The position numbers and the translations under genes were made by a program. Under the pieces are notes generated by a model. The model worked only from the letters and a program-made list of their open reading frames with translations. It ran no database searches and was not told the origin of the DNA. A DNA stretch of 37,688 bases from Flavobacteriales bacterium (GTDB taxonomy: Bacteria; Bacteroidota; Bacteroidia; Flavobacteriales_D; Sanyastnellaceae): NCBI GenBank assembly GCA_016780385.1, contig JADHLY010000017.1, positions 1 through 37,688 of the forward strand, written 5' to 3'. Of this stretch, positions 24,844-33,139 are shown piece after piece (the stretch's first letter is position 1; each line of letters starts with the position of its first letter).

Positions 24844-24880
24844 GAAGACCGGTCCACCGAAAGCGTGTGGGCCGGTCTTC
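24844..24880 (+). terminator. Strong 12-bp hairpin between the YwqK-like gene and cysS (terminator-like or cysS leader)
   Basis: GAAGACCGGTCC at 24844-24855 pairs with GGGCCGGTCTTC at 24869-24880 through 11 Watson-Crick pairs and one G-U pair, with a 13-base loop. The bases after it (GCTTTGCG) are only weakly T-rich, so it may be an inefficient terminator for the upstream gene or a structured element in the cysS leader, whose ATG is 50 bases further on. Confidence 0.45.
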
Positions 24881-24929
24881 GCTTTGCGATATTCGCACCC
24901 GGAACCCCACTCTTGAACCTGGACACCCC

Positions 24930-26453
24930 ATGGATTCCTCCAATACGCCCGCCGAAACGCCGCTGTCCCCGTATGCCGCGGACTTGCACATTGGCAATTC
25001 CCTCTCGCGAGAAAAGGAGCGCTTCACCCCGTACAATCCGCCGTACGTGGGCATGTATGTCTGCGGGCCTACCGTGTACAGCAATGTCCACCTCGGCAAT
25101 GTCCGGACCTTCTTGACGTTCGACATCGTCTACCGCTACTTGTTGCACCTCGGTTTCAAGGTGCGCTACGTGCGGAACATCACCGACGTGGGACACCTCA
25201 CCGGTGACACCGACGACGGCGAAGACAAAATCGGCAAGAAGGCCAGGCTCGAGAACATCGAGCCCATGGAAGTGGTGCAGCGGTACACCAATGACTTTCA
25301 CGATGTCATGCGGGTCTTTCACATCCTGCCTCCGTCCATCGAGCCGACGGCCACCGGACACATTGTGGAGCAAATCAGCATGATCGAGAAAATCATCGAA
25401 AATGGATATGCCTACGCCTCCAACGGTAGCGTCTACTTCGATGTCCGCAAATACGCGGAGCAACACAATTATGGTGCGCTGAGCGGTCGCCGCATCGACG
25501 AGCTACAGAACCAGACGCGGGCCTTGGATGGCCAAGATGAAAAGCGAGACCCCCTCGACTTTGCCCTTTGGAAAAAAGCCGACGCCAGCCACCTGATGCA
25601 CTGGCCGTCCCCATGGAGCGAAGGCTTCCCAGGGTGGCACCTTGAGTGCTCCGTTATGAGCACCAAATACCTCGGCAAGACCTTTGACATTCACGGTGGT
25701 GGCATGGACCTGAAGTTCCCTCACCACGAGTGCGAAATCGCCCAGAACATGGGCGCACATGGCCCCGAGGAACCCGTGCGATACTGGATCCATGGCAACA
25801 TGCTCACGGTGAACGGGCGCAAAATGTCCAAGTCAGAGGGCAACGGGTTCACGCCGGAAGAGCTGATCACCGGCAACCACAAGCTGCTCGAAAAGGGCTA
25901 CTCTCCAATGACGGTGCGCTTCTTCATGCTGCAAGGACACTATGCCGGCACCTTGGACTTTTCGAACCCCGCGCTTCAAGCGGCCGAAAAGGGCCTCGAG
26001 CGCCTCATGGCGGCTTGGGGACTGCTGGGAGACTTGACTCCTGTGGAAGGGGCGGAAGGACACCCCGACGTTGATGCGCTGCGCGACAGGGCTTATGCGG
26101 CCATGAACGACGACTTCAATACGCCCATGCTCATCGCGGTGCTCTACGATGCGGTCAAGGTGATCAATTCTGCAGCCAGCGGTCACATGCCCATCACGGA
26201 AGAAGGCATCACCGCATTGCGCGCCCTCTTTGATCAATTCGCCCACGACATTTTGGGACTCGTGCCCGAAACGCAGGACGGCGCGGGAGGCGAAGACCGT
26301 TCGGACCAACTCATGGAGGTATTGTGCGCCGTGCGTGCCGAGGCCAAAGCCAACAAAGACTGGGCAACCGCAGACCTCATTCGGGACCGATTGGGCGCCC
26401 TCGGTGTACAGATCAAGGACAGCAAAGATGGAACGACCTGGACGTTTGACTGA
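24930..26453 (+). CDS. cysS: Cysteinyl-tRNA synthetase
   Basis: A 507-residue class I synthetase that charges tRNA-Cys. The zinc-site cysteine and HIGH-type signature are in [15 protein letters not shown]; further zinc ligands are in HLECSVMS and FPHHECE; KMSKSEG is the KMSKS loop. The C-terminal anticodon-binding part holds DFNTP and the conserved [17 protein letters not shown]. The ATG at 24930 matches the family start; an in-frame start 63 bases upstream falls in the hairpin region. Its last 26 bases overlap the start of the glutaminyl cyclase gene in another frame. Confidence 0.97.
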   Translation: MDSSNTPAETPLSPYAADLHIGNSLSREKERFTPYNPPYVGMYVCGPTVYSNVHLGNVRTFLTFDIVYRYLLHLGFKVRYVRNITDVGHLTGDTDDGEDKIGKKARLENIEPMEVVQRYTNDFHDVMRVFHILPPSIEPTATGHIVEQISMIEKIIENGYAYASNGSVYFDVRKYAEQHNYGALSGRRIDELQNQTRALDGQDEKRDPLDFALWKKADASHLMHWPSPWSEGFPGWHLECSVMSTKYLGKTFDIHGGGMDLKFPHHECEIAQNMGAHGPEEPVRYWIHGNMLTVNGRKMSKSEGNGFTPEELITGNHKLLEKGYSPMTVRFFMLQGHYAGTLDFSNPALQAAEKGLERLMAAWGLLGDLTPVEGAEGHPDVDALRDRAYAAMNDDFNTPMLIAVLYDAVKVINSAASGHMPITEEGITALRALFDQFAHDILGLVPETQDGAGGEDRSDQLMEVLCAVRAEAKANKDWATADLIRDRLGALGVQIKDSKDGTTWTFD

Positions 26454-27459
26454 GCGGATTTCAGCCGCATGCTGGGCTGGGCTCTGCTTCATGATGTGGG
26501 CAGGATGCAGCGGTGGTGACAGTGCCCGGAAGCCCAGCCGCACGGCTCCCTCAGCCCAGAAAGAAGTCGCGTTGGTCAACACGCCGGCCTTCTCTGCCGA
26601 TAGCGCTTTTGATTATGTGGCCCGCCAAGTGGCCTTCGGTCCCCGTGTTCCGAACAGCATAGGTCACCAACAGTGTGGCGATTGGCTGATAGCGCAGCTC
26701 GAAGGGCATGGCGCGGATGTGACCGTGCAGGACGCCCGGGTGACCGCATTTGATGGAACAAAGCTGGACATCCGCAACATTTTTGGGGCGTTCAATCCCA
26801 ACGTGCAGCGCCGGATTCTGCTCTATGCACACTGGGATACGCGGCCTTTTGCGGACAAAGACTCGGTGCGGACACGCGAACCCATCGACGGCGCCAACGA
26901 CGGTGCCTCGGGTGTCGGTGTCTTGCTGGAGCTGGCCCGCATCATGGGTGACTCATTGCCCAACATCGGTGTGGACATCGCCTTTTTCGATGCGGAGGAC
27001 TATGGCGAGCCGGAGTGGCTGCCCAACCGCGACGCAGACTACACAGATTGGTGCCTGGGCTCACAATACTGGGCACGGCGTCCGCACGTTCCGGGATACC
27101 GGGCCAAGTATGGCATTCTGCTGGATATGGTCGGCGCCAAAGGTGCGGTCTTCAACAAGGAGGGCACCTCCATGGCCCTCGCCCCGCGCGTAGTGGACAA
27201 GGTCTGGTCCACAGCCCGCAAACTCGGCCACGGTGACGTGTTCCGAAGCCGCGTGACCCCTCAGACCATCGATGACAATTTGTTTGTGAGTCAATTGGCC
27301 GGCATTCCCTCGGCCAACATTGTCCACTATCACCTCGAGACCCAGATGATGGGTTACTTCCAATACCACCATACCCACGGCGACAACCTCTCTGCCATCG
27401 ATCCGGAAGTACTGGGAAAGGTCGGTGAGGTGCTCACGCAGGTGGTTTACGCCGAATAA
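26428..27459 (+). CDS. Glutaminyl-peptide cyclotransferase, M28-family lipoprotein
   Basis: A 343-residue M28-fold zinc enzyme predicted to turn N-terminal glutamine of exported proteins into pyroglutamate. After a basic start and hydrophobic stretch comes a lipobox-like WAGC (about Cys27), so it should be lipid-anchored. Metal-ligand segments are AHWDTRPF, GANDGASGVG, FFDAEDYGE, ILLDMVG and HHTHGDNLSAID. Bacteroidota use such cyclases widely because many signal peptidase I products begin with Gln. The ATG at 26428 lies inside the cysS end (26-base overlap), the only start that keeps the signal sequence. It overlaps the convergent next gene by 13 bases. Confidence 0.88.
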   Translation: MERPGRLTERISAACWAGLCFMMWAGCSGGDSARKPSRTAPSAQKEVALVNTPAFSADSAFDYVARQVAFGPRVPNSIGHQQCGDWLIAQLEGHGADVTVQDARVTAFDGTKLDIRNIFGAFNPNVQRRILLYAHWDTRPFADKDSVRTREPIDGANDGASGVGVLLELARIMGDSLPNIGVDIAFFDAEDYGEPEWLPNRDADYTDWCLGSQYWARRPHVPGYRAKYGILLDMVGAKGAVFNKEGTSMALAPRVVDKVWSTARKLGHGDVFRSRVTPQTIDDNLFVSQLAGIPSANIVHYHLETQMMGYFQYHHTHGDNLSAIDPEVLGKVGEVLTQVVYAE

Positions 27460-29258
27460 ACCGGAAGGGAGACCTCCAAGCTGCGCGCACCTGTGGCGTC
27501 GCAATCCAGTTCAAGCTGGCCACCCAAACGGTCGCAGCGCAACCGAACCAAGGACCAATGCCGGGCCTCCCGATCACCGGCGAAGAGGCTCATGGCATCG
27601 CGCCACCATCCGCGCTCTGCAAAATCATCAAAAGTGACCGCAAGGCCGTCGGCCCTGCTGTGCATGGCCATGCGGCAACTGCCCATCCCCATTCCCGACA
27701 GCAGCACCGTGAGGAAGTCGCGGAGTTGATCGGCATCGCCCTGAAACGGCACTTCTTCACGGAGCGACCAGTCCAACACGCCGCCCGCCGTGTGGCCTTC
27801 AGCCAAGGTGAGGCACAGCCCTTTCAGGTCCACCGGATCGTGGCGCATCTCTTGGGCACACAGTGCTGCCAGGCGACCAAATTCATCCAAATCTCGCTTG
27901 AGCTCCCCGGGGAGCGCATGGCCCTTGGCGGCCTCTACGAGACGCGCACCGGACAGCGCCAACTCGTGCACCTGGTGTTGTCGTCCTGGAAGCCAATGCT
28001 GTTGCAATTGACGCAGCCTGCCGCGCAACCGACTCAACCGCAGTTGCGCCCGCCATGTCCAAACTCCCATCAGCAACAACAGGAAGACCAATCCACCCGC
28101 AGACCATTGCCACAATACCGTCCGCTCGCTTTCCATCCGCGTGCGCTCGTCGCCAATGGCCGTGAGCCAAGGTTCGCTCTCAAAGACGCCCGTGCGCGCC
28201 CTGTCAGCCCGCCCTTGCGCCATTTGAAGGCTGTCTGCTTCCTGCAAAGCGAAATAAGCGGGACCATGGGCGCCAGTCCCTGCCAAGATGCGGGCGCGGA
28301 GGCGCAATGCCTCGGATAGCATGGTTTCCCGCACTGAGCGTTGGCTGATGGCGCGGGCCGCCAACTCGGCCTGGTGCGATGCCGCCAAGGCTTGGGCCGC
28401 ATGATCGCGCTGGTGTCTCTTGGCCCGCAACAGTGCCCATTTGGCCTCCTGCAGTGGATCCACCGCTCCCGGAGCGCATTCCAGCGCAGCTGCCCAAGGC
28501 CATGTAGCCAGCACATCGAATGGCGCCAAGGCCCCTGCACCCAGCAACAAGCCTGACCAACCAACGGCTTTTGTACTGCGCTCCTGAACCGTCATGGCCT
28601 TCCATTCTGGGTGGTCCACTACCCGCTGCCAACCCTCAATTGCGCCGTTTTTGGCCAGCCCCGAACACACCGCAGACCACCCCCATGCATCGAGTGCCTT
28701 GCTGGGACTGTCGTTATCAAAGTGAGCCAAAGCCAGGCGATTGAAGTCTTCGATTGCCGCTTCGTAGGCCCCTTCTTCCAAGGACATCTGCGCCAAACGC
28801 GCCATGGATTCAATGGCGAGGTGCTTGAAGCGCAGGTCGCCCTCAGCGCGGGATCCCGTTTGCACCAAATTCGCGAGGATCCAGCGCGCCTCATCCCTTG
28901 CACCCAAGTCCAGCTTGGCCTGGGCCAACGAGAACCGCCAGCCCTCCGCATCATCGGCCAATTCAGGGCATGACGCCGCAGCGAGCAGGGCCGCAGCGAG
29001 GGCCTCCGCAGCATGACCGGGGTTGCGCCAATCCAAGTGCACACGCGCACGCCGTTCGGCACAGCGGGCCACCCAACAAGCCTCGCCGGACTTGCGAAAT
29101 TGTTGCTCGGCTGACTGCAGAAAATCAAGGGTTGCAGCGTCCTGTCCTTGTTGGCGGAGCGAATCCGCCTGCTCCAACCACGCCTGACCGCTTTGGTCCA
29201 ACGCCCACATGGAGGGCGTCAAGGCGCATAGGATGGCGAGAAAAAACAGGCGGCACAT
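27447..29258 (-). CDS. TPR protein with degenerate histidine-kinase-like C terminus
   Basis: A 603-residue protein: signal peptide (LFFLAILCALTPSMWA), about 360 residues of helical TPR-like repeats, one membrane segment near 385-402 (GGLVFLLLLMGVW), a coiled-coil-like basic helix, then a module shaped like a histidine kinase. His431 in VHELALSGARLVE sits where the H-box would be, and PFQGDADQLRDFLTVLLSG plus LVRLRCDRLGGQLELD and LEVSLPV match the HATPase fold's ends. The N-box Asn (LLSN becomes LLSG), the DxGxG motif and the glycine-rich lid are absent, so ATP binding and kinase activity are unlikely. TPR-linked kinases are common in Bacteroidota; this looks like a catalytically dead relative. 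Convergent with the cyclase gene. Confidence 0.75.
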   Translation of the reverse strand: MCRLFFLAILCALTPSMWALDQSGQAWLEQADSLRQQGQDAATLDFLQSAEQQFRKSGEACWVARCAERRARVHLDWRNPGHAAEALAAALLAAASCPELADDAEGWRFSLAQAKLDLGARDEARWILANLVQTGSRAEGDLRFKHLAIESMARLAQMSLEEGAYEAAIEDFNRLALAHFDNDSPSKALDAWGWSAVCSGLAKNGAIEGWQRVVDHPEWKAMTVQERSTKAVGWSGLLLGAGALAPFDVLATWPWAAALECAPGAVDPLQEAKWALLRAKRHQRDHAAQALAASHQAELAARAISQRSVRETMLSEALRLRARILAGTGAHGPAYFALQEADSLQMAQGRADRARTGVFESEPWLTAIGDERTRMESERTVLWQWSAGGLVFLLLLMGVWTWRAQLRLSRLRGRLRQLQQHWLPGRQHQVHELALSGARLVEAAKGHALPGELKRDLDEFGRLAALCAQEMRHDPVDLKGLCLTLAEGHTAGGVLDWSLREEVPFQGDADQLRDFLTVLLSGMGMGSCRMAMHSRADGLAVTFDDFAERGWWRDAMSLFAGDREARHWSLVRLRCDRLGGQLELDCDATGARSLEVSLPVYSA

Positions 29259-29361
29259 TGCGCTTCAAGCTACCTGACAAGCGGGCTTCAACACCCCGCC
29301 TTCGCATCCGACAATCAGGTGTGAACCGTTGAAAACCCCCAGCGCGATGTGGTGGGCCAGC

Positions 29362-30396
29362 TCAGGAGGCCGCGGTGAACTGCTCGAGGAACCGAATGTC
29401 GTTTTCGAAGAAGGCCCTGAGATCGCCAATCTGCCATTTCAGCATGGCGATGCGTTCGATGCCCATGCCAAAGGCAAAGCCCGTGAACTCGTTGGGGTCG
29501 ATGCCGGATGCCTCCAATACTGCTGGGTCCACCATGCCACAGCCCATGATTTCGAGCCACCCTGTTCCTTTGGTGATGCGCTTGTCCACCTCGGTCTCAA
29601 GCCCCCAATAGACGTCCATCTCGGCGCTGGGCTCCGTGAAGGGGAAATAACTCGGACGCAGCCTGATTTTGGTGCCACTGCCAAACAATTGCTCGGCAAA
29701 AACCAACAAGGTCTGCTTCAGGTCTGCGAAGCTCACGTCCCGGTCGATGTACAGGCCTTCGATTTGGTGAAAAATACAGTGCGCACGCGCGCTGATGGCC
29801 TCGTTGCGAAAGACCCGCCCGGGCATGACAATGCGCAACGGCGGCTCCCGCTTCTCCATCTCGCGCACCTGAACAGAACTTGTGTGGGTCCGCAGCAGAA
29901 GGTCCGGATCGCGCTGGATGAAAAAAGTGTCCTGCATGTCGCGCGCAGGGTGCTCCTCCGGAAAATTGAGTCCGGAAAAAACATGCCAATCGTCCTCGAT
30001 TTCAGGGCCGTCCGCGACGGTAAAGCCCATGCGATCGAAGATGGAGAGGATCTCCCGGCGTACAATCCTAATGGGGTGATGCGACCCAAGCGGCACTTCC
30101 CCACTGGGACGGGTGTGGTCGGCTCCGCTGCCCTGGGCGTCTTCCTCGGCAGTCAACCCTGCTTTGGCCTCATCGAAGTGGGCTTGCAAGGCTTGTTTGA
30201 AAGCGTTCAATGCTTGACCCATCTCCCGCTTTTCGGGACCGGGGACGGCGCGGAAGCGCTCGTTGAGGTCCTTCAACAATCCTTGCCGACCGAAATGGGC
30301 AATTCTAAAGGCCTCCAAAGCATCCCCATTGGAGACATCCGCTGTCTTGGCTTCGGCCAACAGCCGGTCCAATTCAGCTTGATTGAGTGTCGACAT
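29362..30396 (-). CDS. pheS: Phenylalanyl-tRNA synthetase alpha subunit
   Basis: A 344-residue class II synthetase subunit. An N-terminal coiled-coil (about 1-100) binds tRNA; the catalytic core has the class II motifs GRVFRNEAISARAH and HQIEGLYID (motif 2) and FGMGIERIAMLKW (motif 3). It forms an alpha2-beta2 enzyme with the pheT product. Here pheT is about 3 kb away on the other strand rather than directly downstream, an arrangement found in other Bacteroidota. The start at 30396 lies 6 bases after the stop of the cyclophilin gene, so the two are probably co-transcribed. Confidence 0.97.
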   Translation of the reverse strand: MSTLNQAELDRLLAEAKTADVSNGDALEAFRIAHFGRQGLLKDLNERFRAVPGPEKREMGQALNAFKQALQAHFDEAKAGLTAEEDAQGSGADHTRPSGEVPLGSHHPIRIVRREILSIFDRMGFTVADGPEIEDDWHVFSGLNFPEEHPARDMQDTFFIQRDPDLLLRTHTSSVQVREMEKREPPLRIVMPGRVFRNEAISARAHCIFHQIEGLYIDRDVSFADLKQTLLVFAEQLFGSGTKIRLRPSYFPFTEPSAEMDVYWGLETEVDKRITKGTGWLEIMGCGMVDPAVLEASGIDPNEFTGFAFGMGIERIAMLKWQIGDLRAFFENDIRFLEQFTAAS

Positions 30397-30402
30397 GAGT
30401 GG

Positions 30403-31098
30403 TCAGTTAAGGATTTCCACCTTCATGGTGATGTCTTCCAATGGGCGGTTGGAACTGGCCACCTCAACGTCACAAATCGCATCCAGTACTTCCAACCCTT
30501 CAATCACACGGCCAAACACGGTGTATTGCATGTCGAGGTGCGGGGTTCCTCCGAACTCTTGGTAGGCGGCGATTTGATCGGGTGTGTACGAAAAAGGGGT
30601 TCCGGTGGCCTGAGAGATGTTGCGCACTACGCCTTGCAACATTTGTGGGCTCACGCTACGGCCCTGCACGATGTAGAACTGGCTACCGCTGCTGCGGCGG
30701 GCCGGATTCACCTGGTCACCTTGACGGGCTGCAGCCAAGGCCCCTTTTACGTGAATGAACTGAGGATCAATTTCCGCGGGCACAGTATAGCCTGGTCCTC
30801 CTGACCCCAAGCGAACATTGGCTGCTGCCCCCCTCGATTTGGGATCCCCACCTTGTGCCATGAACCCTTTGATCACGCGGTGCCACAACAGCTCGTCATA
30901 GAACCCCTCCTTGGCAAGCTTCAAGAAGTTGTCGCGGTGCTCAGGGGTCTCATCATACAACTCGACCACCATGGTACCGAGGGAGGTTTCGATGCGCACC
31001 CGCTTTCGGTCCCCTTCACTTTCAGCCGCTAACATGAGCGAGGGCAACATCAAGAATGACACCATCAAGGTGAGTGTGCGCAGAGAAAAGACAACCAT
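30403..31098 (-). CDS. Exported cyclophilin-type peptidyl-prolyl cis-trans isomerase
   Basis: A 231-residue protein with a signal peptide (hydrophobic LMVSFLMLPSLMLAAES) and a cyclophilin domain. Catalytic and core segments are DNFLKLAKEGFYDELLWHRVIKGFMAQGGDP split over the active Arg-x4-Phe-Met-x-Gly-Gly motif, then GSQFYIVQG and the closing FGRVIEGLEVLDAI. An insertion (NISQATGTPFSYTPDQ) is typical of the Bacteroidota secreted form. It should act on proline bonds in periplasmic proteins. It lies just upstream of pheS (6 bases) and is divergent from a lipoprotein gene with a 69-base gap. Confidence 0.93.
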   Translation of the reverse strand: MVVFSLRTLTLMVSFLMLPSLMLAAESEGDRKRVRIETSLGTMVVELYDETPEHRDNFLKLAKEGFYDELLWHRVIKGFMAQGGDPKSRGAAANVRLGSGGPGYTVPAEIDPQFIHVKGALAAARQGDQVNPARRSSGSQFYIVQGRSVSPQMLQGVVRNISQATGTPFSYTPDQIAAYQEFGGTPHLDMQYTVFGRVIEGLEVLDAICDVEVASSNRPLEDITMKVEILN

Positions 31099-31167
31099 CG
31101 ATTGGAATTTGCGTTATTTGTAAGCCGCGGAGGAGAATGATGGCCCCCGAAAAGCGACCTCGAAAAT

Positions 31168-31557
31168 ATGAAATCGAACACCCCTTTCCACGTTGCCGGC
31201 ATGTTGGCCCTGTTGTTCGCCATGACATTTGGTTTCACCGGATGCAATGAGATCGAGGATACCGTGGCTGTTGTCTACGTGCAGAACAGCCTTGGAGCCC
31301 CCGTTCAAGGGGCAGAGGTGCGCCTTTATGCGGTAGGGTCTGTCAACCAGACTTTCATCGGTGAGCTTCGTTTCGACACCACGCAAGTCACCAACGCGGC
31401 AGGCAGTGTGAGCTTCAATTTCTCAGAGTATTACAAGCAAGGACAGGCTGGCTTTGCCGTCCTCGACATTGAAGCGACCAAAGGATCCCTCGAGGGCATC
31501 GGCATCATCAAGATTGAAGAAGAGATGACCAACGAGCAGACGGTCATCATGGAATGA
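31168..31557 (+). CDS. Small lipoprotein with Ig-like/carboxypeptidase-regulatory-like domain
   Basis: A 129-residue predicted lipoprotein: hydrophobic MLALLFAMTFGFTG followed by Cys26 (FTGC). The mature part reads as a beta-sandwich: VVYVQNSLGAPVQGAEVRLYA, a sequence style of carboxypeptidase regulatory-like domains, then TNAAGSVSFNF and a final strand. No catalytic motif is seen. The family is common in Bacteroidota but its role is not known. It is followed by an inverted repeat and tRNA-Pro. Confidence 0.78.
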   Translation: MKSNTPFHVAGMLALLFAMTFGFTGCNEIEDTVAVVYVQNSLGAPVQGAEVRLYAVGSVNQTFIGELRFDTTQVTNAAGSVSFNFSEYYKQGQAGFAVLDIEATKGSLEGIGIIKIEEEMTNEQTVIME

Positions 31558-31559
31558 CT

Positions 31560-31577
31560 TTCTGTCTGTAGACAGAA
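31560..31577. repeat. 8-base inverted repeat between the lipoprotein gene and tRNA-Pro
   Basis: TTCTGTCT and AGACAGAA flank a 2-base centre, giving an 18-base near-palindrome right after the lipoprotein stop and about 40 bases before the tRNA. The 2-base centre is too short for an RNA hairpin unless end pairs open to a 4-base loop (TGTA). It may be an operator or a weak terminator. Confidence 0.4.
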
Positions 31578-31586
31578 GGAATTGCC

Positions 31587-31594
31587 TATTTTCG
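31587..31594 (+). promoter_or_regulatory. Candidate -7 element for tRNA-Pro
   Basis: TATTTTCG differs from TAnnTTTG by one base and lies 21 bases before the tRNA 5' end. There is no TTG at the usual -33 spacing, so the call is tentative. Confidence 0.3.
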
Positions 31595-31615
31595 CGCTCC
31601 GCTTTGGCGGAAAAC

Positions 31616-31691
31616 CGGGATGTAGCTCAGTTGGTAGAGTACGCGTCTGGGGGACGTGTGGTCGCTGGTTCGAGTCCAGTCATCCCGACCA
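31616..31691 (+). tRNA. tRNA-Pro (anticodon GGG)
   Basis: A complete cloverleaf can be drawn by hand. The acceptor CGGGATG pairs with CATCCCG; the D stem is GCTC/GAGT; the anticodon stem is CGCGT/ACGTG with a 7-base loop CTGGGGG giving anticodon GGG (proline CCC, with wobble to CCU); the T arm is GCTGG/CCAGT around TTCGAGT. The discriminator is A and CCA is encoded. A strong terminator follows directly. Confidence 0.95.
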
Positions 31692-31694
31692 TTG

Positions 31695-31726
31695 AAAGGG
31701 GAGCCTTCGGGCTCTCCTTTTTGTTT
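31695..31726 (+). terminator. Intrinsic terminator after tRNA-Pro
   Basis: AAAGGGGAGCC and GGCTCTCCTTT form an 11-bp stem (one G-U pair) closed by a TTCG tetraloop and followed by a T-rich tail (TTGTTT). It begins 4 bases after the tRNA CCA, a textbook position. Confidence 0.9.
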
Positions 31727-31746
31727 GCCTACCATTGTATCTCCTC

Positions 31747-32109
31747 ATGGACGTTGAATTTGAAACCCGTTGGCGCAAACTGTTGCACGTGCTCGAGGCG
31801 CGGTTTGGCGGTGGGATGGACCTGCAAGACATCCTGTTTTTGGTGGGAGTCCAAGAGCTCGGGCAGGGCTTCCGGACGTTCAAGAAGGACGAAAAAATGG
31901 ACCTCATGCACGTCGCCGTGTGCACGGTGCTCGTGCCTGAGGGTTTTTATGCCTTCATCGGGCGCGACGAAGACGGCTGGCCTCATTTCGAGGAAAAAGT
32001 GCCCCTGCCCCAGTTGGAGCCCAAACAACAGGACATCCTAATCCGGCGTGGACTGTTGGATTATTTTGGAGATGACCCCGCAGACCTCATCGCCCCGCAA
32101 AGCGCTTGA
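31747..32109 (+). CDS. Conserved-type small protein of unknown function
   Basis: A 120-residue soluble protein without signal peptide or membrane segment. It reads as mixed alpha/beta with recognisable blocks LQDILFLVGVQELGQGF, FKKDEKMDLMHVAVC and EDGWPHFEEKVPLP; I recall close relatives in many Bacteroidota, annotated only as hypothetical. The ATG at 31747 is chosen; a TTG twelve bases upstream is in frame but unlikely. It follows the tRNA terminator, so it needs its own promoter, and its last 23 bases overlap the convergent receiver-CRP regulator gene. No function can be assigned. Confidence 0.8.
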   Translation: MDVEFETRWRKLLHVLEARFGGGMDLQDILFLVGVQELGQGFRTFKKDEKMDLMHVAVCTVLVPEGFYAFIGRDEDGWPHFEEKVPLPQLEPKQQDILIRRGLLDYFGDDPADLIAPQSA

Positions 32110-33139
32110 GGGCGACTTCGTCTTCGATGAGGACGTTTTTGCCGGAAAGGCTGACCCATCCGTCAGATTTGAAATCACTCAACGCCCGGATGAGGCTCTC
32201 CTTTGCCGTTCCCACCATACCCGCGAGGTCTTCACGGCTGAGCTGGGGTTGAGAGCCTGACTCCTTGAAGCGGCTGTTCAAGTCCAACAGCGCCTGGGCC
32301 GTCCGTTCGCGGACCGAGGCATAGGCCAAGGCCAGCAGGCGCTCTTGATTTTGTGTGACTTCGCCAGCCAACATCCGGATGAAACGCATGGCAACATCAC
32401 GGTTGCGGTGCATTAAGTCCAAAAAGACCTTCCGCGGGACAAGGTGGACTTCCGCATCCTCCAGCACCTCCGCTGCGCTGGTGTATTCCAGTCCTTTGAG
32501 CACGTCCATGTGACCGAAGAAGTCCCCTGGCTTGCAGAGTTCGATGATGAGTTCCTTGCCGTAGTTATCGGTGCGAAAAATCTTGACCACACCAGAAGCG
32601 ACGTAGTAGACATTGTTCGTAGCGTCCCCTTCTGCGAAGAGCACTTGTCCCGACCCGTAGCGTCGGGGCCGGTCTCGAACATCAATGCCCGGAATGCCTC
32701 CTTGCTCATTGGCGTCTGCAATGAACTCGTTCAAGCGCTGCGGTGGGCGCCCGTATTCGCGCTGCAGGATGGCGCTCTTCTTGAGACGCACCTCGATGGT
32801 GGCGAGCAAGTCTGCTTCACTGAACGGCTTCACCAAATAATCATCCGCCCCGCTCGACATGCCCCTCCTCATTTCCTCCGTGCCATCGCGGGAAGTGAGG
32901 AAAATGAAGGGAATCATCGCTGTCGTCGGGTCGTTGGACAGGTAGTGCAACACCCCGTAACCGTCGAGCTCCGGCATTTCAACGTCGCACACGATCATGT
33001 CAGGCCGATCAAGCTGTGCGCGGCTTACCCCTTCCTTACCATGCTCGGCTTGAATGACTTCATACCCGGCCAGCTGCAGAATGTCTGCAGTGGTGGTGCG
33101 AAGAAATTGGTTGTCCTCGATGATGAGAATCTTTTTCAC
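32087..33139 (-). CDS. Response regulator with receiver, cNMP-binding and CRP-type DNA-binding domains
   Basis: A 350-residue regulator that fuses a two-component receiver (residues 1-125; acidic pocket Glu8-Asp9, predicted phospho-acceptor Asp52 in VCDVEMPELDG, Lys in YLVKPF) to a CRP/FNR module. The cNMP-binding-like beta-roll spans about 150-265 (VLFAEGDATNNVYYVASGVVKIF, GDFFGHMDVL) and the helix-turn-helix is LSREDLAGMVGTAKESLIRAL. It can therefore in principle respond to phosphorylation and a ligand. The start is GTG at 33139. No kinase is adjacent. It is divergent from pheT across a 172-base gap and convergent with the small unknown protein. Confidence 0.92.
   Translation of the reverse strand: MKKILIIEDNQFLRTTTADILQLAGYEVIQAEHGKEGVSRAQLDRPDMIVCDVEMPELDGYGVLHYLSNDPTTAMIPFIFLTSRDGTEEMRRGMSSGADDYLVKPFSEADLLATIEVRLKKSAILQREYGRPPQRLNEFIADANEQGGIPGIDVRDRPRRYGSGQVLFAEGDATNNVYYVASGVVKIFRTDNYGKELIIELCKPGDFFGHMDVLKGLEYTSAAEVLEDAEVHLVPRKVFLDLMHRNRDVAMRFIRMLAGEVTQNQERLLALAYASVRERTAQALLDLNSRFKESGSQPQLSREDLAGMVGTAKESLIRALSDFKSDGWVSLSGKNVLIEDEVALKRFAGR

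Noticed and set aside
29329-30804. A 491-codon plus-strand open frame opposite pheS and the cyclophilin gene
   Set aside because: It crosses the boundary of two well-supported minus-strand genes and has no domain; it reflects high GC at third codon positions.
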